A DNA stretch of 64,000 nt from Trichlorobacter thiogenes (GTDB lineage Bacteria; Desulfobacterota; Desulfuromonadia; Geobacterales; Pseudopelobacteraceae), in the NCBI RefSeq assembly GCF_900167465.1, contig NZ_FUWR01000009.1, forward strand, positions 62,001-126,000, in the 5' to 3' direction. The translations under genes and the position numbers were made by a program. Shown one piece after another: positions 53,016 through 61,377 of the stretch. Numbering within the stretch: the first letter of the stretch is position 1; every line of letters starts with the position of its first letter. The notes beneath the pieces are model-generated. The model made no database searches and was not told where the DNA came from. It saw only the letters and a list, made by a program, of their open reading frames with translations.

Positions 53016-53155
53016 TGTTCACGCGGAGCCGCGAAGCTCGCAGAGAAAACCAGATGCTTACTTCAACACATGGAATAATCAATCCAGATGAAGTTGCAAC
53101 ATGCTGTGACGGTTTGATTTTACTCTTCGCGTCTCTGCGTCTCCGCGTGCAACTG
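53016..53155. repeat. Inverted-repeat element with CACGCGGAG arms
   Basis: Arms CACGCGGAG (53020-53028) and CTCCGCGTG (53141-53149) with further GC-rich inner pairing (CGCGAAG with CTTCGCG) enclose a T/A-rich middle. It is of the type CTCTGCGTCTCCGCGTG, a widespread bacterial repeat. It sits between the two nosL genes and may form a long hairpin in the operon mRNA. Confidence 0.55.
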
Positions 53156-53167
53156 CTTTTTCCTGGT

Positions 53168-53680
53168 TTAGTGCTGGCCGCTATGCTTCATCTTCATCAT
53201 CTTGCGGCGTTCACGGATCATTTTTGTGTCTTTGTACATATCTTCATAGGCCGCCTTGATGGCATCATCAAAACTGCCCAGGGTTCCCTTGTGTGCCTTT
53301 ATGAATGCCTCGGCGTCAGCCTTGTTGGCAAAGGCCCATTTGGCCCGGGCGGTCATGACCCCCATCTTGTCGCCGCCGATCACCCAGTGGGCGGTCTCTG
53401 CATCAATCAGCTTTTGGGTGGTAAAGTCACCCACCTTGATGGAGGTCGGCATCCTGTCAATGTTATTGGCCAGTTCCACAGCCGTGCAATGCACGCTGCA
53501 GGTGCCGACCGAGCTGCCATCATGATAGGTTATCAGCATCCGGCTATGGGCAAACTTGGTGCGGTCCATGCCGCAGTACTTACAGCTGTCCGGGCCTTCA
53601 ACCTTGTCAGTGGCTGTAACCAGAGCGGCAGTCGTCAGCAAAAGGGCTATCGCAACCAGAAATTTCAGCATGTTTTTCAT
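53168..53680 (-). CDS. nosL: NosL-family copper-binding protein, copy 1
   Basis: The 170-residue protein has a signal peptide (about 1-23), the NosL motif CKYCGM (about 33-38), another Cys pair in TCSVHC (about 60-65) and a Met/His/Lys-rich tail (RRKMMKMKHSGQH) likely to bind copper as well. It lies downstream of the TonB receptor and upstream of the second nosL. The order receptor - NosL - NosL - ABC transporter suggests copper uptake through the outer membrane, capture, and delivery. Confidence 0.87.
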   Translation of the reverse strand: MKNMLKFLVAIALLLTTAALVTATDKVEGPDSCKYCGMDRTKFAHSRMLITYHDGSSVGTCSVHCTAVELANNIDRMPTSIKVGDFTTQKLIDAETAHWVIGGDKMGVMTARAKWAFANKADAEAFIKAHKGTLGSFDDAIKAAYEDMYKDTKMIRERRKMMKMKHSGQH

Positions 53681-53742
53681 TGTTTGTTCTCCTGTCTTAA
53701 GTATGTGTAACGCGGTTTTTGCCTGTTGTCCATTGGGCCTCG

Positions 53743-55752
53743 CTAGAATTTATAGGCCATGCTCAGATAGACGTTCCGTCCGTTTTCCGGAACCCGATAG
53801 CCAACACCACTGACAAAGGGGTCGCGCAGATAGGACAGGTGGCTGTAGTACTGGGTGTCCAGAAGATTGTTAATGCCGCCGGTAACTGAGAACCCTTTGT
53901 ATTGATAGCCTGCCTTCAGGTCAGTGGTCACCCATCCGGCAGTCTTTTGCTCGTTCAGGCTGCTGTCAATGCGATCCTGTTCACGGCTTAAGGTCTCAAG
54001 CAGTTCAGCAAAGAATCTGCCGTTGTCATAGCGGATAGAAATGGTGCCGCGCAGAGGTGGTATCTCGGAAAGGGGGCGGTTGCCGCTGATATTGCGACCT
54101 TCCGTGTATGACAACCCGCCCCGTAAAAACAGGTCGGCCGGCAGCGAGATCTGGCTACCCAGCTCAGCACCCCAGATACTGGCATGAATATTCTGGTAGC
54201 TCTTCAGGGTTGGAGATGCCTGGTAGAAATTTACGTAATCCTGCAGGTCGCTGTAAAAGATGGAGGCATTGATGTAGAAACGGTTCGTGGCGTACTTGGC
54301 CCCCAGGTCAACCTGATGATTGACGGTTGCCTTAAGGTTTTGGTTGCCCCGCCAGGCCGGTGTGCCTGGTACATCAAGGTACAGCTCCTGCTGGTCAGGT
54401 GTGCGGGTACCCCGCCCCAGGCCGGTGAAGACAGTCAGCTCCTTGAAGGGGGTATAGTTTAATTGCAGATTTGCGCTGATGCTGCTGAATTCCTTTGAAC
54501 TGCCTGCCGTCACCATGGTGTTTGTTCTACCTGCTTCTGCATGGGTCAGATCGCCACGTACCCCGCCGGTCAGGCTCAGCTGGCTGCCAAGCGGCAGGGT
54601 GTATTCACTGAACAGGCCGACGTTTTCGATCGTGGCATCCGGTATCATGGCAAGGTCACGGTAACTGAAATACATGGCCCGGCGATTGGTGGCATCCCAG
54701 TTGCGGTTATAGTAATCCAGGCCGCTTTTAAGGGTTCCCGGTCCGATCTGCAGGGCAGCCTGCAGCTTGGCGCCGTAGGTCTGGGTGGAAGCGTCGGTCT
54801 GCATGGAGTAAAACCGGGGCGATGTGCTGGAACTGAAACGGTCGCGGTCATCCATCAGGTGTTTAACACGATCCCAGTAAACCTGCAGCTTCAGATCCTG
54901 CAGCAGTGCCGAGATGTTCTGAACCCGGTAGCTCCAGTTCATACGGTGGGTCTTGTCGTAGTCGGCGTCCATCTTCAGGTAGGGATACAGAACATGATCC
55001 GCATCCTGATAGGTATAGCTGACCTCAGTGCGAGAGTTTGATGTCGGATTGAACCCTAATTTCCCCCAACCGGTGTTGATTTCGTAGGCCTTTGAATCAA
55101 CCGCGGCGGTCTTGTAACGGTTCGGGCTGGTGGATGGGTAGATCTCAGTCAGCAGTTTTCCGTTGCCGGATTTTGGGACATCGGAATATTTGTAGGCATA
55201 GCCCAACAGGCCATCATAGCTGTCTGTCGCATAGGAGGCGGTGGCTGAAGCGTTGGTGCTGTGCCAGTCGCCATAGCCCAGGCTGAGTTCTCCACCAAAC
55301 CCCTTGCCAGGCCTTTTGGTCTGGGCATCGATCAGACCACCCAGGCTGCCGGGATTGGTGAGATCATAGGGGCCTTTAATGATTTTGACCTGCTCAATCT
55401 CGGCAAAATCATAGTGAAACGCCGGTGGGTCCATCCGGGAGGGACAGGCGCCATGCAGGCGCACGCCGTCCACCAGGACGTTGATATTGTCCTTCTGGAA
55501 ACCACGCAGTACCACATCATTGGCAATCGCCCCTTTGTGTACCGTGTTGATCCCTTCAACCTGTTTCAGTGCCTCTCCCATATCACGGGCCGGGCTTTCG
55601 CGGACCTCCCGGACTGAAAGGCTCTCTTCCTTTGGTGATTCTCTGTCCGCACGGACAATGATTTCGTCAAGCAGCAGATGTTCTTCTGCGCGGGCTGTCT
55701 GGGCTGTCAGTGTCAGCAGCAGCGCCAGCAGCGAAAGCTGTTGTACAGTCAT
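53743..55752 (-). CDS. TonB-dependent copper receptor, OprC/NosA type
   Basis: The 669-residue protein has a signal peptide (about 1-22), a TonB box region, a plug domain (about 40-160) and a 22-strand barrel ending in the C-terminal aromatic (AYKF). The plug segment DGVRLHGACPSRMDPPAFH is the signature of the copper receptor family (OprC, NosA), where Cys and Met in C-x-x-x-M help bind copper. It imports copper across the outer membrane. TonB and ExbBD are not in the window. Confidence 0.9.
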   Translation of the reverse strand: MTVQQLSLLALLLTLTAQTARAEEHLLLDEIIVRADRESPKEESLSVREVRESPARDMGEALKQVEGINTVHKGAIANDVVLRGFQKDNINVLVDGVRLHGACPSRMDPPAFHYDFAEIEQVKIIKGPYDLTNPGSLGGLIDAQTKRPGKGFGGELSLGYGDWHSTNASATASYATDSYDGLLGYAYKYSDVPKSGNGKLLTEIYPSTSPNRYKTAAVDSKAYEINTGWGKLGFNPTSNSRTEVSYTYQDADHVLYPYLKMDADYDKTHRMNWSYRVQNISALLQDLKLQVYWDRVKHLMDDRDRFSSSTSPRFYSMQTDASTQTYGAKLQAALQIGPGTLKSGLDYYNRNWDATNRRAMYFSYRDLAMIPDATIENVGLFSEYTLPLGSQLSLTGGVRGDLTHAEAGRTNTMVTAGSSKEFSSISANLQLNYTPFKELTVFTGLGRGTRTPDQQELYLDVPGTPAWRGNQNLKATVNHQVDLGAKYATNRFYINASIFYSDLQDYVNFYQASPTLKSYQNIHASIWGAELGSQISLPADLFLRGGLSYTEGRNISGNRPLSEIPPLRGTISIRYDNGRFFAELLETLSREQDRIDSSLNEQKTAGWVTTDLKAGYQYKGFSVTGGINNLLDTQYYSHLSYLRDPFVSGVGYRVPENGRNVYLSMAYKF

Positions 55753-55817
55753 GGTAATACGCCTCCCTGGCTCTCTGTTCGTAAGCAGCAGTAATGACTA
55801 CGACGCTGATTGTCGAA

Positions 55818-56387
55818 TCAGACAGGTTTTGGAGGGGGCACCAGTGGCTTGGAGGAAAGCGAATACAGCTCGTTACCGGGGTAGCGGGGGTAGGGTGGTT
55901 CTTCAGGTGGCATAATGACCACCCGGTGGAAAAATGGCATGATTTCATGGTTCTGGCTGTTAAGCAGTGCAGACTGACTACTGCCGTTGCAGGGGCAGCC
56001 GCATTTTAAAACGGTCTCTGCTGTCTCTGGTTCAGGCCGTTGCTCCTGCTGGATGGCGGTTGTCTCTTCCAGTACAGTGCGGACCAACTCGGCAGGCAAG
56101 GTGGTGTGGCAACAGTCAGTTTTGTCAGTAGCAGCTCCCAACGGATGGCTCTCCTGCTGCTTTTTCTTCCAGCAACAGCAGGTGCGGTTCAGCTGGCTTT
56201 GCAGAGAGCAACCATCGCGCTTGCAGTCTCCACTGCAGGCGGTCTGGCCATCATGGGCATGATAAAGTGGCTGCAGTGCCAGCGAGGGCAGCGGTCCCAC
56301 GCCAATCAGCAGGTAGATGGCTGCCATCAGGGCGGCGATGCCTCGTCGTAGCGGCCTTATGGTTGTATGTAGGGATGGCGGTGGCAT
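55818..56387 (-). CDS. Cys-rich membrane-anchored protein, first gene of the copper operon
   Basis: The protein of 189 residues has an N-terminal membrane or signal segment (about 16-38) and a Cys/His-rich part: HAHDG, C-x-x-x-C, CCCW, DCCH and CGCPC. This suggests metal binding, probably copper. I do not recognise the family. ATG 56387 is chosen because AGGAG lies 5 bases upstream; the longer frame to 56420 would cross the predicted start site. It begins the minus-strand operon that runs to 49351, behind a predicted sigma-54 promoter at 56415-56431. Confidence 0.7.
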   Translation of the reverse strand: MPPPSLHTTIRPLRRGIAALMAAIYLLIGVGPLPSLALQPLYHAHDGQTACSGDCKRDGCSLQSQLNRTCCCWKKKQQESHPLGAATDKTDCCHTTLPAELVRTVLEETTAIQQEQRPEPETAETVLKCGCPCNGSSQSALLNSQNHEIMPFFHRVVIMPPEEPPYPRYPGNELYSLSSKPLVPPPKPV

Positions 56388-56414
56388 ACGGACTCCTGAT
56401 AGCTTGTTTCGTAT

Positions 56415-56431
56415 TATCAAAAACCGTGCCG
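56415..56431 (-). promoter_or_regulatory. Predicted sigma-54 promoter of the copper operon
   Basis: On the minus strand CGGCACGGTTTTTGAT has GG and GA separated by 10 bases, matching GGCAC-type -24 and a TTGA variant of the -12 element. The implied start lies about 18 bases before ATG 56387. The same GGCACG-N4-TTGAT sequence occurs at 59610-59626. Confidence 0.55.
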
Positions 56432-56494
56432 TGTATGCTAACTGTCTGATATTGAAGACCTGTTTTGGTATTGTTGAGTTGGTTGGTTTTTTGT

Positions 56495-56511
56495 TGTCTT
56501 ATTTTGAGACA
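56495..56511. promoter_or_regulatory. Inverted repeat TGTCTTA-N3-TGAGACA, likely activator site
   Basis: The palindrome lies in the divergent region between the copper operon and the histidine kinase gene, about 90-105 bases upstream of the predicted sigma-54 start on the minus strand. The same half-site TGTCTCA recurs at 59499 and 63083, so it is probably the binding site of the activator encoded at 58150. Confidence 0.6.
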
Positions 56512-56569
56512 AGCGTTATGGTTCAGCTACAAGCAGCGCATCTCCCGCTTTTGTTGGAGGTCAGTGTCT

Positions 56570-58153
56570 ATGGCTCCTCACCGGAAAATTGTATGCTCTC
56601 TGCTGGATGATTCAGGAGAAACGGTTGGCCGTGCAGAGATTATCCAACAGTTTCCTGCCCTGATCTGGCACTCAGGGCAGGATGCCCGTTGTGATTACTT
56701 TAACCAGACCTGGCTGCTTTTTACCGGTCGGACGCTGGAACAGGAGTTGGGCGATGGTTGGACGGAGGGAGTCCATCCTGAAGACCTGGCCGGGTGTCTT
56801 AAAACCTATCTGGACGCGTTTGAGGCCAGACAGCCGTTTACTATGGAGTATCGGCTGCGCTTTCATGATGGTTCTTATCGCTGGATTATGGATCACGGTT
56901 CCCCTCACTATGCCATTGACGGCTGCTTTTGCGGCTATATCGGCAGTTGTTATGATAGTACCCGTCAGAAAGAGATGGAATGTACGCTTCGTAATAACCA
57001 GACGGCACTGGAACAGCAGGTTGAACAGTGCAATAGTGCCCTGCAGCGGAGTCATGACCTGCTTAACAACATCTCCCGGCAGGTTCCAGGCGGGATCTAC
57101 CAGTTTCAACTTTTCTCCGATGGTCACTACAGTATCCCCTATGCAAGCCAATCCATTCTTGATCTGTTTGAGGCGCAGCCGGAAGAGTTACAGTCTGATG
57201 CCGCGCCTGTTTTTAATAAAATTGTTGCTGAAGATCTGGCCGGTCTGATGGCATCAATTCAGGAATCAGCTGAAACCCTTAACCCATGGCACCATGAATT
57301 TCGAGCTGCTATCCCTTCCAAAGGTGTTCGCTGGTTTCAGGGGAACTCCCGGCCCCAGCGCCAGTTGGACAACAGCGTAATCTGGTATGGTTTTGTTACT
57401 GACTGTACCGAACGTAAGGAGCTTGAGCATCAGCTGGCTGAAGCGCGGCGCCTAGAATCCATCGGCCAGCTCGCCGCTGGTGTGGCCCATGAGGTCAGAA
57501 ATCCGTTGAATGCTATTTTGACCGTAACAGAGGCTCTTTTCAGGGAGGAAGGCGTTGAAGGTAACCAGACGTTGATCCCCTACATTGAGCATATTCGTTC
57601 ACAGGTTACCCGTCTGGCTCGCTTGATGAATGATCTGCTGGATCTGGGGCGTCGTCTGCCGGAGGATAATCTGGTGCCGCTCCTGCTCCCGGAATTCTGC
57701 CGTCAGACCGTGCAACTGTGGCAGCGGAGCAATCAGACGGTCGACCGTACATTTGATTTGGAGATCCCGCCGATACTGGAAAAAGTTATGGTTCGTGCCG
57801 ATATTGATCGATTACAGCAGGTGCTTTTGAATCTGCTGGATAATGCCGGGCAGCACAGCCTGTCAGCCAGTGCCATCAGGCTCGTACTGGAAACGCCTCA
57901 ATCAGATCTTGCCGGCGGGCAGATACTGCTCCGGGTGGTTGACCACGGCAGCGGGATCGCTCCAGAGTTATTAGAACGGGTCTTTGAACCGTTTTTTACT
58001 ACCCGCCGGGGAGGGACCGGGTTGGGGTTGGCCTTGGTGAAGCAATTTGTTGAACAGATGGGAGGGGTGGTGCAGATCTGCAACAATTATCCTGAGCCGG
58101 GCTGTACGGTTACGCTGCAGCTGCCACAGGTCTCTGAGGAGTGCCTGTCATGA
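56570..58153 (+). CDS. Cytoplasmic PAS-PAS sensor histidine kinase
   Basis: The protein of 527 residues has two PAS domains (about 15-140 and 160-285), a HisKA domain with the phosphorylated His307 (AAGVAHEVRNPLNAIL) and a HATPase domain with DHGSGIA and GGTGLGLALVK. No membrane helix is present, so it senses an internal signal; heme, flavin or metal in the PAS domains is possible. ATG 56570 is chosen because GGAGG lies 10 bases before it; the longer frame to 56465 would cover the operator. It is translationally coupled to the sigma-54 activator gene by an ATGA overlap. Confidence 0.9.
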   Translation: MAPHRKIVCSLLDDSGETVGRAEIIQQFPALIWHSGQDARCDYFNQTWLLFTGRTLEQELGDGWTEGVHPEDLAGCLKTYLDAFEARQPFTMEYRLRFHDGSYRWIMDHGSPHYAIDGCFCGYIGSCYDSTRQKEMECTLRNNQTALEQQVEQCNSALQRSHDLLNNISRQVPGGIYQFQLFSDGHYSIPYASQSILDLFEAQPEELQSDAAPVFNKIVAEDLAGLMASIQESAETLNPWHHEFRAAIPSKGVRWFQGNSRPQRQLDNSVIWYGFVTDCTERKELEHQLAEARRLESIGQLAAGVAHEVRNPLNAILTVTEALFREEGVEGNQTLIPYIEHIRSQVTRLARLMNDLLDLGRRLPEDNLVPLLLPEFCRQTVQLWQRSNQTVDRTFDLEIPPILEKVMVRADIDRLQQVLLNLLDNAGQHSLSASAIRLVLETPQSDLAGGQILLRVVDHGSGIAPELLERVFEPFFTTRRGGTGLGLALVKQFVEQMGGVVQICNNYPEPGCTVTLQLPQVSEECLS

Positions 58154-59484
58154 AACCACAGATTTTATTGATTGAAGACTGTGCTGTTACCCGCTTCGGG
58201 GTAGTGCGCTATTTCTCAAAAGACGGTTACCAGATCAGCGAGGCAGGATCACTGGCCGAGGCGGCCAGGCTGATGGTGGAGAAACGTTTTGATCTGATTA
58301 TCATTGATATCAACCTGCCTGACGGTAATGGTCTTGATTTCATCAGCGCTGAACGGGAAGCCCAGAATCTGGTGCCGATTATTGTGGTGACCGGTGCCGG
58401 AGATATCCCCCTGGCGGTTGAGGCGATGCAGCGTGGCGCTGATAACTTTTTGACCAAGCCACTTGATATGCCGACTCTTTCAATCTCAGTGGCTAAATCG
58501 CTTGAACTGGGAAAGCTTAAGCGACAGTCCGTTGCCCGCAAGCGACTGGAAAAACAACAGGGTATTTTTTTCGGTGTCGGCCCAGAGATGCAGGAGGTGC
58601 AACAGATCGCCAGAGTGGCTGCTGATAATGGCCATCCGGTGCTGATCACCGGTGAAACCGGCACCGGCAAGGGGATGCTGGCCAAGTGGGTTCATCAACA
58701 GGGCTCGCGTGCTCCCTATGAATTTGTGGAATTGAACTGCTCAAGTCTGCGTGGTGAGATGTTGGCACGGGAGCTTTTCGGTACCCAGCGGGGGGCCTAT
58801 ACCTCGGCTGATCAGGACCGTCGTGGCCTGGTTGATATTGCTGATCACGGCAGTCTGTTTCTTGATGAAATCGGTGATATGAGCAGTGAAGTGCAGGCCC
58901 AGTTCCTGAAGCTGCTTGAGGACAAGACCTATCGACGGCTGGGGGATGTTAAACTCCAAAAAAGTGACTTCCGTCTGATCTGCGCCACCCACCGGGATTT
59001 AAATGCGCTTAGTGCAGAAGGGGTTTTCAGGCAGGATCTGTTTTACCGGATAAATCTGATCCATATCCATCTCCCCCCCCTTAGAGAGCGTCGGGATGAC
59101 CTGATGGCTATCATCACGTACCTGCTTGCCCAGCTGGGATCGACTGAGCAGCTGTTGACCGATGAGGTCCGTGATCTGCTGCTTTCCTATGACTGGCCCG
59201 GCAATATCCGTGAAATGCGTAATGTTCTGGAACGTGCCTTGCTGCTGACACCGCCGGGCGGTATGCTGCGGCAGTCTTTATTTTCCTGCATAAACGGTGG
59301 ACAGCGGTTGCCCCAAATCCCTCTGTCGGTTGAACCGCAGACCGTGCAACAGGTTGAGACAGCCCATATTCAAGCGGTACTTGCCCAGCACGGCGGCAAT
59401 GTGGACAAGGCTGCCAAGGCATTAAACCTTTCTCGCGCTACCCTCTATCGTCGCCTCAAACAGCTGAACCAACCCACCCCCTGA
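58150..59484 (+). CDS. NtrC-family sigma-54 activator (response regulator) with GAYTSA loop
   Basis: The 444-residue protein has a receiver domain with Asp53 as the phosphorylation site, an AAA+ domain with Walker A GETGTGKG (about 173-180), the sigma-54 contact loop GAYTSA (residues 215-220; the usual form is GAFTGA), Walker B LFLDEIGD and an R-finger region, and a C-terminal Fis-type helix-turn-helix (GNVDKAAKALNLSRATLYRRL). It activates sigma-54 promoters with its partner kinase. Phe to Tyr in the loop is known to be tolerated; Gly to Ser is rare. ATG 58150 is used, with GAGGAG 8 bases upstream. Confidence 0.93.
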   Translation: MKPQILLIEDCAVTRFGVVRYFSKDGYQISEAGSLAEAARLMVEKRFDLIIIDINLPDGNGLDFISAEREAQNLVPIIVVTGAGDIPLAVEAMQRGADNFLTKPLDMPTLSISVAKSLELGKLKRQSVARKRLEKQQGIFFGVGPEMQEVQQIARVAADNGHPVLITGETGTGKGMLAKWVHQQGSRAPYEFVELNCSSLRGEMLARELFGTQRGAYTSADQDRRGLVDIADHGSLFLDEIGDMSSEVQAQFLKLLEDKTYRRLGDVKLQKSDFRLICATHRDLNALSAEGVFRQDLFYRINLIHIHLPPLRERRDDLMAIITYLLAQLGSTEQLLTDEVRDLLLSYDWPGNIREMRNVLERALLLTPPGGMLRQSLFSCINGGQRLPQIPLSVEPQTVQQVETAHIQAVLAQHGGNVDKAAKALNLSRATLYRRLKQLNQPTP

Positions 59485-59498
59485 TTTCTTTGACGCCC

Positions 59499-59525
59499 TG
59501 TCTCAATATGAGACGGGGCGTCTCA
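59499..59525. promoter_or_regulatory. Triple half-site array TGTCTCA / TGAGACG / CGTCTCA
   Basis: Half-sites start at 59499, 59509 and 59519, exactly 10 bp apart, and form two overlapping palindromes that share the middle arm. It lies 15 bases after the activator gene and about 110-135 bp upstream of the sigma-54-like element at 59610. The hairpin TGAGACGGGGCGTCTCA has no T run, so it is not a classical terminator. Confidence 0.65.
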
Positions 59526-59609
59526 CTCTGTTTGTTGTACAGAAGCACAAATAAATTGGCTGCACCTCTATCTTGCCTGTTTTCTTCATATTTATTGAAG
59601 TTGTACCTG

Positions 59610-59626
59610 CGGCACGCTTCTTGATT
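59610..59626 (+). promoter_or_regulatory. Predicted sigma-54 promoter of the response regulator/SCO operon
   Basis: GGCACGCTTCTTGAT has GG and GA separated by 10 bases, like the copper operon element. The implied start is near 59636, almost at ATG 59638, so the first gene would be leaderless or nearly so; this is the weak point of the prediction. Confidence 0.45.
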
Positions 59627-59637
59627 ATTCCCTCTGC

Positions 59638-60081
59638 ATGTCACTCTCTCCTTCACATGCCTGCTGTCAGCATGGCTGCAACTGCAACCGGGTACTGATC
59701 GTCGATGACGAGCCGGGTATTCTGTTTGCCTATCGTAAGCTGTTGGAACAGCAAGGGATGATTGTCGATAGTTGCGATTGTCTGTGTGAGGCACTTGAGT
59801 ATCTGGAAAAGCATAACTACCTGGCTGTAGTTGCAGATATGCGCTTGCAGGGCGTTGATTCCAGAGATGGTCTTGATCTGGTGCGTGAAGTGCGCAGGCG
59901 GCAGCCTGCAGCCGGTGTCATTGTGGCATCCGGTACCAGCGACCAACAGACGCGTCAGTCGGTGTCTGATCTGGGGATTCATCATTACCTTGAAAAGCCG
60001 GTCCAGCCCGCAGTGATCCTTGATCTGTTGATTCAGCTTCGGGAGTCTACCAATGGCCTCTCCCCTGTATTGATCACGTAG
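59638..60081 (+). CDS. Single-domain response regulator with a Cys/His-rich N-terminus
   Basis: The 147-residue protein is a receiver domain (VLIVDDEPG, phosphorylation Asp67 in ADMRLQ, Lys in EKPVQP) preceded by a short tag, HACCQHGCNC, with four Cys and two His that could bind metal. There is no output domain. ATG 59638 is the only start that leaves the receiver domain whole. It could compete with the activator for phosphate or act as a metal-modulated relay. The FKBP gene follows after 35 bases. Confidence 0.82.
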   Translation: MSLSPSHACCQHGCNCNRVLIVDDEPGILFAYRKLLEQQGMIVDSCDCLCEALEYLEKHNYLAVVADMRLQGVDSRDGLDLVREVRRRQPAAGVIVASGTSDQQTRQSVSDLGIHHYLEKPVQPAVILDLLIQLRESTNGLSPVLIT

Positions 60082-60116
60082 TTGTTAGAGCCACCCCAAT
60101 GAAAGGATTGTCCGTT

Positions 60117-60782
60117 ATGAAACTACTGTTCGTTCTGCTTATCCTGCTTGGTGCTACACCAGTCCTTGCTGCTGGTCCACCTGAGACCGAAGCACAAAAG
60201 ACTTTCTATGCCATTGGCCAGACAGTATCGCGTCAGCTGGCGGTTTTCGGCCTCAGCCCGGAGGAGTTTCAGTATGTCCTGTTGGGTCTGACCGACGCCC
60301 AGTCCGGGAAAAAGGCCGCCATCGATGCCTCTGCCTATACGCTTAAGGTGCAGGAACTGGCCCGCGATCGCCGCAAGGCACTGGGAGCCCGCCTTGCTCC
60401 ACTGGGCGACCAGACCTTGTCAAAGGCGGCAAAAGAACCGGGAGCCGTCAAGACAGCCTCCGGTATGGTGTACCAGTCGCTGAAAGAGGGTACAGGGGCC
60501 AGTCCGCTTGAATCCGACACCGTCAGAGTCCACTACCGTGGCACCCTTGTGGACGGTAAGGAGTTTGACAGCTCCTACAAGAGGGGCAAGCCGCTGGATC
60601 TGAAGCTGTCAGGTGTCATCAAGTGTTGGACTGAAGGGGTACAGAAGATGAAGGTTGGCGGTAAGGCCAAGCTGATCTGTCCTCCGGCTCTGGCCTACGC
60701 TGAGTCTGGGGCCGGCGAGGCGATTCCGCCCCAATCGACACTTCTGTTTGATATTGAACTGCTTGAAATAGTTAAAAAGTAA
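60117..60782 (+). CDS. FKBP-type peptidyl-prolyl isomerase (Mip-like)
   Basis: The protein of 221 residues has a signal peptide (about 1-18), a helical FKBP_N domain (about 20-105) and an FKBP isomerase domain (about 115-218) with VHYRGTLVDGKEFDSSY and IPPQSTLLFDIELLEI. It is a periplasmic or outer-membrane folding helper. ATG 60117 is preferred because AAAGGA lies 9 bases upstream; ATG 60099 lacks a site. The neighbourhood suggests it folds the copper or cytochrome proteins encoded nearby. Confidence 0.9.
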   Translation: MKLLFVLLILLGATPVLAAGPPETEAQKTFYAIGQTVSRQLAVFGLSPEEFQYVLLGLTDAQSGKKAAIDASAYTLKVQELARDRRKALGARLAPLGDQTLSKAAKEPGAVKTASGMVYQSLKEGTGASPLESDTVRVHYRGTLVDGKEFDSSYKRGKPLDLKLSGVIKCWTEGVQKMKVGGKAKLICPPALAYAESGAGEAIPPQSTLLFDIELLEIVKK

Positions 60783-60801
60783 TCCACAAGGAGCTACTTC
60801 C

Positions 60802-61377
60802 ATGAACCGACTGCTTCGATTGATTCTGCCAATCCTGTTGCTTACTGTCTGCTACGGCCTGCCTGATCCGGCTGCCGCTGCCGGCAAGACCTACCAGCGC
60901 ACCCAGGAACAGTATCAACTGCCGGATGTGACCCTGATTAACCAGAACGGCAAACGGGTCCGCCTGAAGAGCATTGTTGATACGAACAAACCGGTGGTTG
61001 TTGACTTTATCTTTGGTACCTGCACCACCATCTGCCCGGTGCTTTCAGCGGGATTCATCAATCTGCAGAATCGCCTGGGGGCAGACACCCAGAAGGTTCA
61101 GCTGGTCTCCATCACCATCGACCCGGAGAATGATACCCCCAAGGTGATGCAGGAATATCTCAAACGCTACCGGGCCAAGCCGGGCTGGGATTTCTACACC
61201 GGCAGTCGCAAGGATATTGACCTGGTGATGCGCTCCTTCGGGGCCTACATCCCTAACAAGATGTCTCACTATGCGATTACCTTCATCCATCAGCCCAAAA
61301 GTCCTCACTGGATCAGGTTGTACGGCATCCTGAGCAGTTCTGAATTTCTTGAGGAAGTAAGGAAGGTGGGGATATGA
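60802..61377 (+). CDS. SCO1/SenC family copper chaperone
   Basis: The 191-residue protein has a signal peptide (about 1-25) and a thioredoxin-like fold with the copper motif CTTIC (Cys74 and Cys78) and the third ligand His156 (MSHYAI). SCO proteins insert copper or reduce thiols in copper enzymes, most often cytochrome oxidase. No oxidase is in view, so the multicopper oxidase at 63621 or the next gene's product may be the client. AAGGAG precedes the start; the next gene overlaps its stop by four bases. Confidence 0.92.
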   Translation: MNRLLRLILPILLLTVCYGLPDPAAAAGKTYQRTQEQYQLPDVTLINQNGKRVRLKSIVDTNKPVVVDFIFGTCTTICPVLSAGFINLQNRLGADTQKVQLVSITIDPENDTPKVMQEYLKRYRAKPGWDFYTGSRKDIDLVMRSFGAYIPNKMSHYAITFIHQPKSPHWIRLYGILSSSEFLEEVRKVGI

